In this document: positions 52,918 to 62,859 of the stretch, one piece after another
Layout of the letters: the number at the start of each line of letters is the position of its first letter
Position numbering within the stretch: position 1 is the first letter of the stretch
Source: Streptomyces yatensis
GTDB taxonomy: Bacteria > Actinomycetota > Actinomycetes > Streptomycetales > Streptomycetaceae
NCBI RefSeq assembly: GCF_018069625.1
Contig: NZ_CP072941.1
Span: forward strand, 9,734,001-9,798,000
Direction: 5' to 3'
DNA: 64,000 nt
Notes under the pieces: generated by a model
What the model saw: only the letters and a program-made list of their open reading frames with translations
Told to the model about the DNA's origin: nothing
Database searches by the model: none
Position numbers and translations under genes: made by a program

Positions 52918-55900
52918 TCAGCTGAGGGCGACCAGCAGATCGCCGCCTTCCACCTGCTGGATCGCGCTGATGGCGATGCGCGACACGGTCCCGCTCTTCG
53001 GGGCCGCGATGGTGGCCTCCATCTTCATGGCCTCGATCGTCGCCAGGGTGGCACCGGCCTCCACCTGATCGCCCTCGGCCACCGCCAGCGTCACCACACC
53101 CGCGAAGGGCGCCGCCACATGGCCGGGGTTGCTCCGGTCGGCCTTCTCGGTGGCCGGTACGTCGGAGGCCGCCGAGTTGTCCCGCACCTGGACCGGGCGC
53201 AACTGGCCGTTCAGGGAGGCCATCACCGTGCGCATACCGCGCTCGTCGGCGTCGCCGATGGCCTCCAGCTCGATCAGCAGCCGGACCCCGGGCTCGAGGT
53301 CCACCGTGTACTCATGCCGCGGGCGCAGCCCGTAGAAGAAGTCCTTGCTGTCCAGCACGCTGGTGTCGCCGTGGGCCTGCCGATGTGCCTCGAACTCCTT
53401 GGTCGGGCCGGGGAACAGCAGCCGGTTCAGCGTCGCCCGCGGATCCTTCTCCAGTTGCTCCCGGTCCTCCGTGGACAGCTCCGCGGCCGTCGGCTTGGCG
53501 GCGGCGCGGCCCTCCAGCGCCTTGCCGCGGAACGGCTCGGGCCAGCCGCCCGGCGGATTGCCCAGCTCGCCGCGGAGGAACCCGATGACCGAGTCCGGGA
53601 TGTCGTACCGGCCCGGATCCGCCTCGAAGTCCTCCGGCGACACCCCCGCCCCCACCAGGTGCAGCGCGAGATCGCCGACCACCTTCGACGACGGGGTCAC
53701 CTTCACCAGGTGGCCCAGCATCCGGTCCGCGGCGGTGTACATCGCCTCGATGTCCTCGAAGCGGTCGCCGAGGCCGAGCGCGATGGCCTGGGTGCGCAGA
53801 TTGGACAGCTGACCACCGGGGATCTCATGGTGGTACACCCGCCCGGTCGGCGAGGCGAGGCCCGCCTCGAACGGTGCGTAGATCTTGCGCACGGCCTCCC
53901 AGTACGGCTCCAGGCCGCCGATCGCCTCGAGGTCGAGCCCGGTCGGCCGGTCGGAGTGGTCGGTGGCGGCCACGATGGCCGACAGCGACGGCTGGGAGGT
54001 GGTGCCCGCCATGGAGGCCACCGCGCCGTCCACCGCGTCCGCACCGGCCTGGATCGCCGCGAGATAGGTGGCGAGCTGACCGCCGGCGGTGTCATGGGTG
54101 TGGATGTGCACCGGCAGGTCGAACTCCCTGCGCAGCGCGGAGACCAGCGTGGCCGCGGCCGGGGCGCGCAGCAGCCCCGCCATGTCCTTGATGGCCAGCA
54201 CATGCGCGCCCGCGTCCACGATCTGCTCGGCGAGCCGCAGATAGTAGTCGAGGGTGTAGAGCCGCTCCGAGGGATCGGACAGGTCGGAGGTGTAGCAGAG
54301 CGCCACCTCGGCGATGGCCGAGCCCGTCTCCCGTACCGCGTCGATCGCGGGCCGCATCTGCCCGATGTCGTTCAGCGCGTCGAAGATGCGGAAGATGTCG
54401 ATCCCGGTGGCCGTGGCCTCCTGTACGAAGGCGGTGGTCACCTCGGTCGGATACGGCGTGTAGCCCACGGTGTTGCGGCCGCGCAGCAGCATCTGCAGAC
54501 AGATGTTGGGCACCGCCTCGCGCAGCTTGGCCAGCCGCTCCCACGGGTCCTCGGCGAGGAAGCGCAGCGCCACGTCGTAGGTGGCCCCGCCCCAGCACTC
54601 CAGCGACAGCAGCTGCGGCACGCTCCGCGCCACCACCGGGGCCACGGCCAGCAGGTCCCTGGTGCGGACCCGGGTGGCCAGCAGTGACTGGTGGGCGTCC
54701 CGGAAGGTGGTGTCGGTGACCCCGATGGTGGGCGACTCGCGCAGCCACCGTGCGAAACCCTCCGGGCCCAGCTCGGTGAGCCGCTGCTTGGAGCCGGCGG
54801 GCGGCTCGGTGTCCGGCATGGGGGGCAGCTTGGTGGTCGCGTTGATCAGATGGGGCCGCTCGCCGTGCGGCTTGTTCACCGTGACATCGGCGAGATAGGT
54901 GAGCAGCTTGGTACCGCGGTCGGCGGAGTGACGCGCGGTCAGCAGATGCGGCCGCTGCTCGATGAACGACGTGGTGACCTGCCCGGCCCGGAAGTCCGGA
55001 TCGTCCAGCACCGCCTGGAGGAAGGGGATGTTCGTGGACACGCCGCGGATGCGGAACTCGGCCACCGCACGCCGCGCGCGGCCGATCGCGGTCGCGAAGT
55101 CCCGTCCCCGGCAGGTCAGCTTGACCAGCATCGAGTCGAAGTGGGCGCTGATCTCCGCACCGGAGTGGGTGGTGCCACCGTCCAGCCGGATGCCCGAGCC
55201 GCCCGGTGAGCGGTACGCGCTGATCATGCCGGTGTCCGGGCGGAAGCCGTTGGCCGGGTCCTCGGTGGTGATCCGGCACTGCAGCGCCGCACCCCGCACA
55301 TACACGGTGTCCTGGGCGAGGCCGAGGTCGGCCAGCGTCTGGCCGGCGGCGATCCGCAGCTGCGACTGGACCAGATCGACATCGGTGATCTCCTCGGTCA
55401 CCGTGTGCTCGACCTGGATCCGCGGATTCATCTCGATGAACACATGGCGGCCGTCGCGGTCGAGCAGGAACTCCACCGTGCCGGCGTTGCGATAGCCGAT
55501 CTGCCGGGCGAACTTCACCGCGTCCTCGCAGATCCGCGCCCGCAGCTCCGGATCGAGGTTGGGCGCCGGCGCCAGTTCGATCACCTTCTGGTGGCGCCGC
55601 TGCACCGAGCAGTCGCGCTCGAACAGATGGATGACGTCGCCCTGCCCGTCGGCGAGGATCTGCACCTCGATATGGCGGGGCTCCACCACCGCCTTCTCCA
55701 GGAAGACCGTGGCATCGCCGAAGGCGGACTCGGCCTCCCGCGCCGCCGCCTCGATGGACTCACGCAGCGTCTCCCGGCTCTCGACCCTGCGCATCCCGCG
55801 CCCGCCACCACCGGCGACGGCCTTGACGAACACCGGGAAGCCGAGCTCGTCCGCGGCCCGGACCAGCTCGTCCACATCGGTCGACGGCTCGGAGGAGCCG

Positions 55901-56295
55901 AGCACCGGCACCCCGGCCGCGCGGGCGGCGGCCACCGCGCGCGCCTTGTTCCCGGTGAGCTCCAGGATCTGCGCGCTGGGCCCCACGAACGTGATCCCCG
56001 CCTCCTCGCACGCACGTGCGAGATCGGGGTTCTCGGACAGAAAGCCATACCCGGGATACACGGCGTCCGCGCCCGCACTGCGCGCCGCGCGGACGATCTC
56101 CTCGACGGAGAGATAGGCCCGCACCGGATGGCCCGGCTCACCGATCTCATACGCCTCATCGGCCTTGAGCCGATGCAGCGAGTTGCGGTCCTCATGCGGG
56201 AACACGGCTACGGTTCTCGCGCCCAGCTCATAGCCGGCGCGGAAGGCGCGAATGGCGATCTCTCCACGATTGGCGACCAGCACCTTGCGGAACAT
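52918..56295 (-). CDS. pyc: Pyruvate carboxylase
   Basis: An 1125-residue single-chain biotin enzyme converting pyruvate, bicarbonate and ATP to oxaloacetate, replenishing the TCA cycle. Domains: biotin carboxylase 1 to about 450 (VLVANRGEIAIRAFRA, KAVAGGGGRGMR, FIEMNPRIQVEHTVTEE), carboxyltransferase from about 530 (DTTFRDAHQSLLATR, IKDMAGLL, HIHTHDT), the allosteric/linker part, and a biotin carrier domain with the biotin Lys in EAMKMEA near 1090. Full length; no frameshift. ATG at 56295. Confidence 0.98.
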   Translation of the reverse strand: MFRKVLVANRGEIAIRAFRAGYELGARTVAVFPHEDRNSLHRLKADEAYEIGEPGHPVRAYLSVEEIVRAARSAGADAVYPGYGFLSENPDLARACEEAGITFVGPSAQILELTGNKARAVAAARAAGVPVLGSSEPSTDVDELVRAADELGFPVFVKAVAGGGGRGMRRVESRETLRESIEAAAREAESAFGDATVFLEKAVVEPRHIEVQILADGQGDVIHLFERDCSVQRRHQKVIELAPAPNLDPELRARICEDAVKFARQIGYRNAGTVEFLLDRDGRHVFIEMNPRIQVEHTVTEEITDVDLVQSQLRIAAGQTLADLGLAQDTVYVRGAALQCRITTEDPANGFRPDTGMISAYRSPGGSGIRLDGGTTHSGAEISAHFDSMLVKLTCRGRDFATAIGRARRAVAEFRIRGVSTNIPFLQAVLDDPDFRAGQVTTSFIEQRPHLLTARHSADRGTKLLTYLADVTVNKPHGERPHLINATTKLPPMPDTEPPAGSKQRLTELGPEGFARWLRESPTIGVTDTTFRDAHQSLLATRVRTRDLLAVAPVVARSVPQLLSLECWGGATYDVALRFLAEDPWERLAKLREAVPNICLQMLLRGRNTVGYTPYPTEVTTAFVQEATATGIDIFRIFDALNDIGQMRPAIDAVRETGSAIAEVALCYTSDLSDPSERLYTLDYYLRLAEQIVDAGAHVLAIKDMAGLLRAPAAATLVSALRREFDLPVHIHTHDTAGGQLATYLAAIQAGADAVDGAVASMAGTTSQPSLSAIVAATDHSDRPTGLDLEAIGGLEPYWEAVRKIYAPFEAGLASPTGRVYHHEIPGGQLSNLRTQAIALGLGDRFEDIEAMYTAADRMLGHLVKVTPSSKVVGDLALHLVGAGVSPEDFEADPGRYDIPDSVIGFLRGELGNPPGGWPEPFRGKALEGRAAAKPTAAELSTEDREQLEKDPRATLNRLLFPGPTKEFEAHRQAHGDTSVLDSKDFFYGLRPRHEYTVDLEPGVRLLIELEAIGDADERGMRTVMASLNGQLRPVQVRDNSAASDVPATEKADRSNPGHVAAPFAGVVTLAVAEGDQVEAGATLATIEAMKMEATIAAPKSGTVSRIAISAIQQVEGGDLLVALS

Positions 56296-58276
<1,981 letters not shown>

Positions 58277-58338
58277 CGCGCGGCCGATGAGCCGCCGCAC
58301 ACCGGCCGCCTGTCCAGCGGTCCACCGCGCCCGCGGGG

Positions 58339-60171
58339 TCAGCCCAGGGCCCGGTCCAGGTTGAACGCGGCGCTGATGAGCGCGAGATGGGTGAACGCCT
58401 GCGGGAAGTTGCCGATCTGCTCACCGGTGCGGCCGATCTCCTCCGCGTACAGCCCGACGTGGTTGGCGTAGGTGAGCATCTTCTCGAAGGCCAGCCGCGC
58501 ATCGTCCACGCGTCCGGCCCGGGACAGCGCCTCGACGTACCAGAACGAGCAGATCGAGAAGGTGCCCTCCTCACCGCGCAGCCCGTCCGGGCTGACCGTG
58601 GGGTCGTAGCGGTAGACCAGCGAATCGGACACCAATTCCTCGCCCAGCGCGTCCAGCGTGGACAGCCATTTGGGGTCGGTGGGGGAGATGAACTTGGACA
58701 GCGGCATCATCAGCACCGAGGCGTCGAGCACCTCCTCGCCCTCGCGCTGGACGAAGGCCTGCCGTCGCGGCGACCAGCCGGTGCGCATGATCCGGCGGTA
58801 GATGTCATCGCGCGCCTTCGACCAGCGGGCCATGTCCGCGGGCAGGCCGCGGTGGCGGGCGATGCGCATCCCCCGCTCGATCGCGACCCAGCACATCAGC
58901 TGCGAGTACAGGAAGTACTGCGGTCCGGAGCGGGTCTCCCAGACGCTCATATCGGGCTGGTCCCAGTTGTCACAGACCCAGCCGACCGCGTCGCTGACGG
59001 TGTCCCAGTGGTCGCTGGCCAGCGGCTGCCCCCACTTGTCATAGAGATAGAGGGAGTCCACCAGCGCTCCGTAGATGTCCAGCTGGAGCTGGTGGACCGC
59101 GGCGTTGCCGACCCGGACCGGGGCGGAGCCCTGATGGCCCTCCAGATGGGGGAGGATCTGCTCGGGGATCTCGCTGCGGCCGTCGATGCCGTACATGATC
59201 TGCATCGGGCCGCCGGGGCCGCTGTCGAAGGTGATGTCCTCGGACAGGAACCGCACGAACGCCTCTGCCTCTTGGGTGAAGCCCAGCCTCAGCAGCGCGT
59301 AGATGCAGAACGCGGCGTCGCGGACCCACACATAGCGGTAGTCCCAGTTGCGCTCGCCGCCGATCTGCTCGGGCAGGCTGGTCGTCGGGGCCGCCACGAT
59401 GGCGCCGGTCGGCGCGTAGGTGAGCAGCTTGAGGGTGAGCGCCGAGCGGTGCACCATCTCCCGCCACCGCCCGCGGTAGCGGGACTGCGAGAGCCAGCGG
59501 CGCCAGTAGCGCACGGTGGCGTCGAACAACTCCTCCGCCTCCCCCTGCGGGCAGTGCCGCGGCTGCACCGTGCCGCCGATCCGGTCGAGCGCGAAGACCG
59601 CGGCCTCGCCCTCGACCAGCTTGAACGTGGAGACCGCATCGGCCCCGTCGGTCTCCACGGTGACGCTGGACGTCAGCGCCAGCGACAGCTCCGGGGACTC
59701 GAAGATCGTGAGCCCCTCCTCGGCGCGCACCGTATGCGACTGCCGGGCGTAGTCGAACCGGGGCGCCACCCGTGCGGTGAAGGGCAGCGATCCGCGCACG
59801 CACAGCACCCGGCGGATCAGCCGGTGCCGGTCCGCCTCGCGTGAGTCGTCCACGATCGGCATGAAGTCCTGGACCTCGGCGACCCCGTCGTCCGCGAAGA
59901 AGCGGGTGATGAGGATGTTGGTGTCGGGGAAGTAGAACTGCTTCGTCCGGGCGGGCACCTCCGGCGTGAGCCGGAACGAACCACCGCGGTCGGCGTCCAG
60001 GATCGACGCGAACACACTGGGCGCGTCGAACCGGACCGGGCAGTACCAGTCGATGGTGCCGCTGGTATCGACGAGCGCGGCGGTGCGCAGATCGCCGATC
60101 AGACCGTGTTCGGCGATCGGCACATAGCGGGACGCGTCCGTGGGGTGGCGGACGCTGTCGGCGACGGTCAT
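58339..60171 (-). CDS. GH15 family glucoamylase/trehalase
   Basis: A 610-residue cytosolic glycoside hydrolase. The N-terminal beta domain begins with PIAEHGLIGDLRTAALVDTSGTIDW, as in actinobacterial GH15 trehalases. The (alpha/alpha)6 barrel carries GGERNWDYRYVWVRDAAF near residue 275 and GEEGTFSICSFWYVEAL near 537 with the catalytic-base Glu. Mycobacterial relatives are trehalases, so trehalose is the favoured substrate; alpha-glucan is possible. ATG at 60171 follows GGGAGG. No signal peptide. Confidence 0.9.
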   Translation of the reverse strand: MTVADSVRHPTDASRYVPIAEHGLIGDLRTAALVDTSGTIDWYCPVRFDAPSVFASILDADRGGSFRLTPEVPARTKQFYFPDTNILITRFFADDGVAEVQDFMPIVDDSREADRHRLIRRVLCVRGSLPFTARVAPRFDYARQSHTVRAEEGLTIFESPELSLALTSSVTVETDGADAVSTFKLVEGEAAVFALDRIGGTVQPRHCPQGEAEELFDATVRYWRRWLSQSRYRGRWREMVHRSALTLKLLTYAPTGAIVAAPTTSLPEQIGGERNWDYRYVWVRDAAFCIYALLRLGFTQEAEAFVRFLSEDITFDSGPGGPMQIMYGIDGRSEIPEQILPHLEGHQGSAPVRVGNAAVHQLQLDIYGALVDSLYLYDKWGQPLASDHWDTVSDAVGWVCDNWDQPDMSVWETRSGPQYFLYSQLMCWVAIERGMRIARHRGLPADMARWSKARDDIYRRIMRTGWSPRRQAFVQREGEEVLDASVLMMPLSKFISPTDPKWLSTLDALGEELVSDSLVYRYDPTVSPDGLRGEEGTFSICSFWYVEALSRAGRVDDARLAFEKMLTYANHVGLYAEEIGRTGEQIGNFPQAFTHLALISAAFNLDRALG

Positions 60172-60414
60172 CGGAACCTCCCGCACTGAGGGAGGGGCGG
60201 AAACCCTGGGTAACGCGGACTCTCGCTTCAGCATACGACCGGCGGGCCGGCCCGGCCCGGTGCCGGATCATTGCGTAGCCGGCCGTCACGGTCTGTGCGC
60301 GGGGGCGCTCGTGGGCGCCCCGGGCCGGCGCGTACGGGGACGGAACCGCCCTCCCGCACCGGCCCGGTGATCACTCGCGCCGCCTCCGGAGGCACGGTGC
60401 TGCGGGCCCGGTCG

Positions 60415-61353
60415 TCACCGGTGGGCGGCGCCGGGTGCCGCCAGCCAGGACGCGACCGCCGCCGCGATGGGCTGACCGGTCTCCAGCTCGACAAAGCCGA
60501 ATTGGCCACCCTGGTTGCACTCCAGGAACCACCAAAGACCATCGGCGTCCTCGGCGAAGTCGAAGGCCCCGTAGGCGAGACCGGTGAGCGTCATGTACTC
60601 ATGAACGGCGCGCGCGATTCTGGCGGGCACATCCACGGCTTCCCAGGTGTGTCCATGACATCCATAGCGCCCGTCCACCTGCCCCGAGGCGGCGGTCTTG
60701 CGCGCGGCGAATAACTCGCTGCCGACGCAGAACAGCCGGATGTCGGCCGCTTTGGGAATGTACCGCTGAAGAAGGGTCGCCCCGGCCGCGACATCGGAGA
60801 AATCCGTGTCCGGTCCGATACGGGTAGTAGGCAGTGCGACCGGCGGATCGGCGGTCGGTGGACCGGACGCGGATTTCACCACGATGTCCGTGCACTGGAC
60901 CGCGAAATCGCGCGCCGCGCGTGGATAGGTGGTGACCAGAGTCGAGGGCACGGCGAAACCGCTGTGCTGGGCGACCCGCAACTGGAACGGTTTGTGCCGG
61001 GCCGGTTCGGCGGCCGCCGGATGGTTCATCCAGCGGGCCGTTGTCGCGTAGAGCATCCCGTAGAGCGCCTGTCCGCACTCGGCCGTCAGCCACTCCGATG
61101 GATTCGCCGCGTGGGCCGCGGGCCGCCCCGGCCTGCGCACCCAGATGGACCGCACACCGTGGATGCTGACGAGGCGTCCCTCGGTCGACAGATATCCCGT
61201 GAAGTCGCCGCGATCGAATTCGACCGACAGCCCGGCCTGATCCGGAAGGTCCGCCGGATCGAAACGCACCAGAGGGACGCCTTGTTCGCGCAGCTCTGCC
61301 ACCACCAAGTCGGCCGTGACATCCTGGCGACAGGTCAGGATGAGTACCGTCAT
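60415..61353 (-). CDS. tgmB: ATP-grasp ribosomal peptide maturase (graspetide synthetase)
   Basis: A 312-residue ATP-grasp ligase of the SAV_5884 type. Such enzymes use ATP to join carboxylate side chains of a precursor to Ser/Thr (ester) or Lys (amide) side chains, making omega-ester or omega-amide macrocycles. Visible elements: ATP-binding Lys in DIVVKSASG, TLLQRYIPKAADIRLFCVG, and the Mg-binding C-terminus FLECNQGGQFGFVE followed by TGQPIAAAVASWL. The N-terminal third is the leader-recognition region. It starts 15 bp after the precursor gene. Codon 214 is TTA (60712-60714), implying bldA control. Confidence 0.9.
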   Translation of the reverse strand: MTVLILTCRQDVTADLVVAELREQGVPLVRFDPADLPDQAGLSVEFDRGDFTGYLSTEGRLVSIHGVRSIWVRRPGRPAAHAANPSEWLTAECGQALYGMLYATTARWMNHPAAAEPARHKPFQLRVAQHSGFAVPSTLVTTYPRAARDFAVQCTDIVVKSASGPPTADPPVALPTTRIGPDTDFSDVAAGATLLQRYIPKAADIRLFCVGSELFAARKTAASGQVDGRYGCHGHTWEAVDVPARIARAVHEYMTLTGLAYGAFDFAEDADGLWWFLECNQGGQFGFVELETGQPIAAAVASWLAAPGAAHR

Positions 61354-61368
61354 CGACGTATGCGCAGG

Positions 61369-61560
61369 TCAGTCGTCGAAGTGCGTCTTCGAACCAGCTG
61401 TGGACGTGGTTGTGCCGGTGGCCAGCAGCACCGCCCGGTCGGCGATGGCCGGACGGCCGTCGGAGAGGACATTCAACTGCAGGGCGGCGTTATAGGCGTA
61501 GGGAACAGTGCCCGACGACCGCTCGGCAGGGATTGCGTGCTTCAGTACGAAGGGCTGCAT
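61369..61560 (-). CDS. tgmA: Graspetide precursor peptide
   Basis: A 63-residue precursor of the ATP-grasp-modified RiPP family. The leader has the conserved MQPFVLKHA (PFxL) and PYAYNAALQLNVLSDGRPA elements. The C-terminal core is ATGTTTSTAGSKTHFDD: many Thr/Ser and one Lys as nucleophiles, and two terminal Asp as the only acidic residues. AGAGG lies six bases before the ATG. The maturase gene follows by 15 bp. The product would be a small cross-linked peptide; ring pattern and activity are unknown. Confidence 0.88.
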   Translation of the reverse strand: MQPFVLKHAIPAERSSGTVPYAYNAALQLNVLSDGRPAIADRAVLLATGTTTSTAGSKTHFDD

Positions 61561-61789
61561 GAGTGACCTCTTGGTGCTCCATGTATTCGTCTATCCACCA
61601 CGCAACAGTACGTACTAAAAGTCTACGGCACTCCCTGGCAACGATTTTGTCCTCTGCGTCGCGATATGAAGTGTGTCACAGGATCCCAGCGGAACCTCAA
61701 GGCCCGATTGAACGTCAACATATGCCTCAGGTATTGCGTCACCGAATAGTCGGCCACCGCGACGGGAGCACCAGCTGAGGAACGGCGGG

Positions 61790-62581
61790 TCAGGGCGTCC
61801 GCGCGTCCTCGCGATGGGTCACGCGGATCTTCGACTGGCCGTGCGGCAGCTCCTCCCAGTCCGCCATGAACCGGGCCGCCAGACCGTGTTTCTCCGCCAG
61901 CGCGATGAGCGTCTCGGTGCGGTAGTAGAAGTCCTCCCGCAGCACCTGGTGTTCGACACCCTCGGTGCGGTCGAAGGTGAAGTCGAACCAGCCGCCGGGT
62001 GCCATGACGCGGCCGACATGGGCCAGGCACTCCTCGATGACGGGCAGTGGGGAGTGCGAGAAGACACTGTGCGCGTGCACCACGTCGAAGTGGGCGTCGG
62101 GCAGGAAACGCAGCGTCAGATCGCGGACCGGGGTGAGGGTGGGACGGCGGCCCTGCAGCCCCTCGCGCACCAGCGTGTCCTGCGCGGCCGCGAGGATCTC
62201 GGGCGAGATGTCGACCCCGTAGTAGTGGCCCGGCTCCAGATGGCTGATGAACCGCCAGCCCGCCCGCAGATTGCCGCAGCCGATCTCCAGCATCCGGTGT
62301 TCCGGCCGCAGACCGTGGTCGAGCAGATAGTCGAACTGCATCGCGCCCAGCGCCAGCCACCGCTCATGGCTGCGGCTGCCGACCGCCGCTTCCGGGCTGG
62401 TGCGGGTGTCGGACCGCATCACCGCGCGGTAGTACGCGACGTGGTCCGGGTAGCGGTAGCGCAGCCAGGCGTCCCGGGTGGCGCGGACCAGATGGCGCGG
62501 CACCCGCTGCGGGTGGCGCAGCGCGTAGGACACCCGGTGACCGAGGGCGGAGCGGTTGACGGTGAGCTTCTTGGCGGGCAT
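61790..62581 (-). CDS. Class I SAM-dependent methyltransferase
   Basis: A 263-residue enzyme. Motif I is MLEIGCGNLRAGWRF, then YYGVDISPEIL, FDVVHAHSVFSHSP and VMAPGGWFDFTFD. The N-terminal 60 residues are basic (RHPQRVPRHLVRATRDAWLRYRYPDH). It is upstream of the graspetide genes on the same strand but separated by 229 bp, and it is not of the isoaspartyl methyltransferase type usually paired with graspetides. A role in the RiPP pathway is possible but unproven. Confidence 0.85.
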   Translation of the reverse strand: MPAKKLTVNRSALGHRVSYALRHPQRVPRHLVRATRDAWLRYRYPDHVAYYRAVMRSDTRTSPEAAVGSRSHERWLALGAMQFDYLLDHGLRPEHRMLEIGCGNLRAGWRFISHLEPGHYYGVDISPEILAAAQDTLVREGLQGRRPTLTPVRDLTLRFLPDAHFDVVHAHSVFSHSPLPVIEECLAHVGRVMAPGGWFDFTFDRTEGVEHQVLREDFYYRTETLIALAEKHGLAARFMADWEELPHGQSKIRVTHREDARTP

Positions 62582-62859
62582 GTGGACTCTCTCGTGATCG
62601 TCGTACGGACGCGGCGGACCATGCGTTCCCGCGTCGCTGTTGTCGGTACCAGCCTCGGCGCCGTGGCGACGGCGGGGATCGGCGGAGCGGTCCCGGTCCC
62701 AAGGCGGTCCGGGTGATCGCCGTGTCAACCGATCGGATGATGCGGCGTCCGGTGCGGCGGGTTAGGACTGGCTGAGGGAGTGAACCCAGAAGAGCCGGAG
62801 ACGTCCGGAGCGAACGGAAGAGGTCCGGAGTGGAACCGGGAGAGCGGGGAGGGGCCGGG

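Noticed and set aside
61790..62581. Methyltransferase as tgmC of the graspetide cluster
   Set aside because: It is upstream, well separated, and lacks the isoaspartyl methyltransferase pattern of known graspetide partners. Kept as a neutral methyltransferase call.
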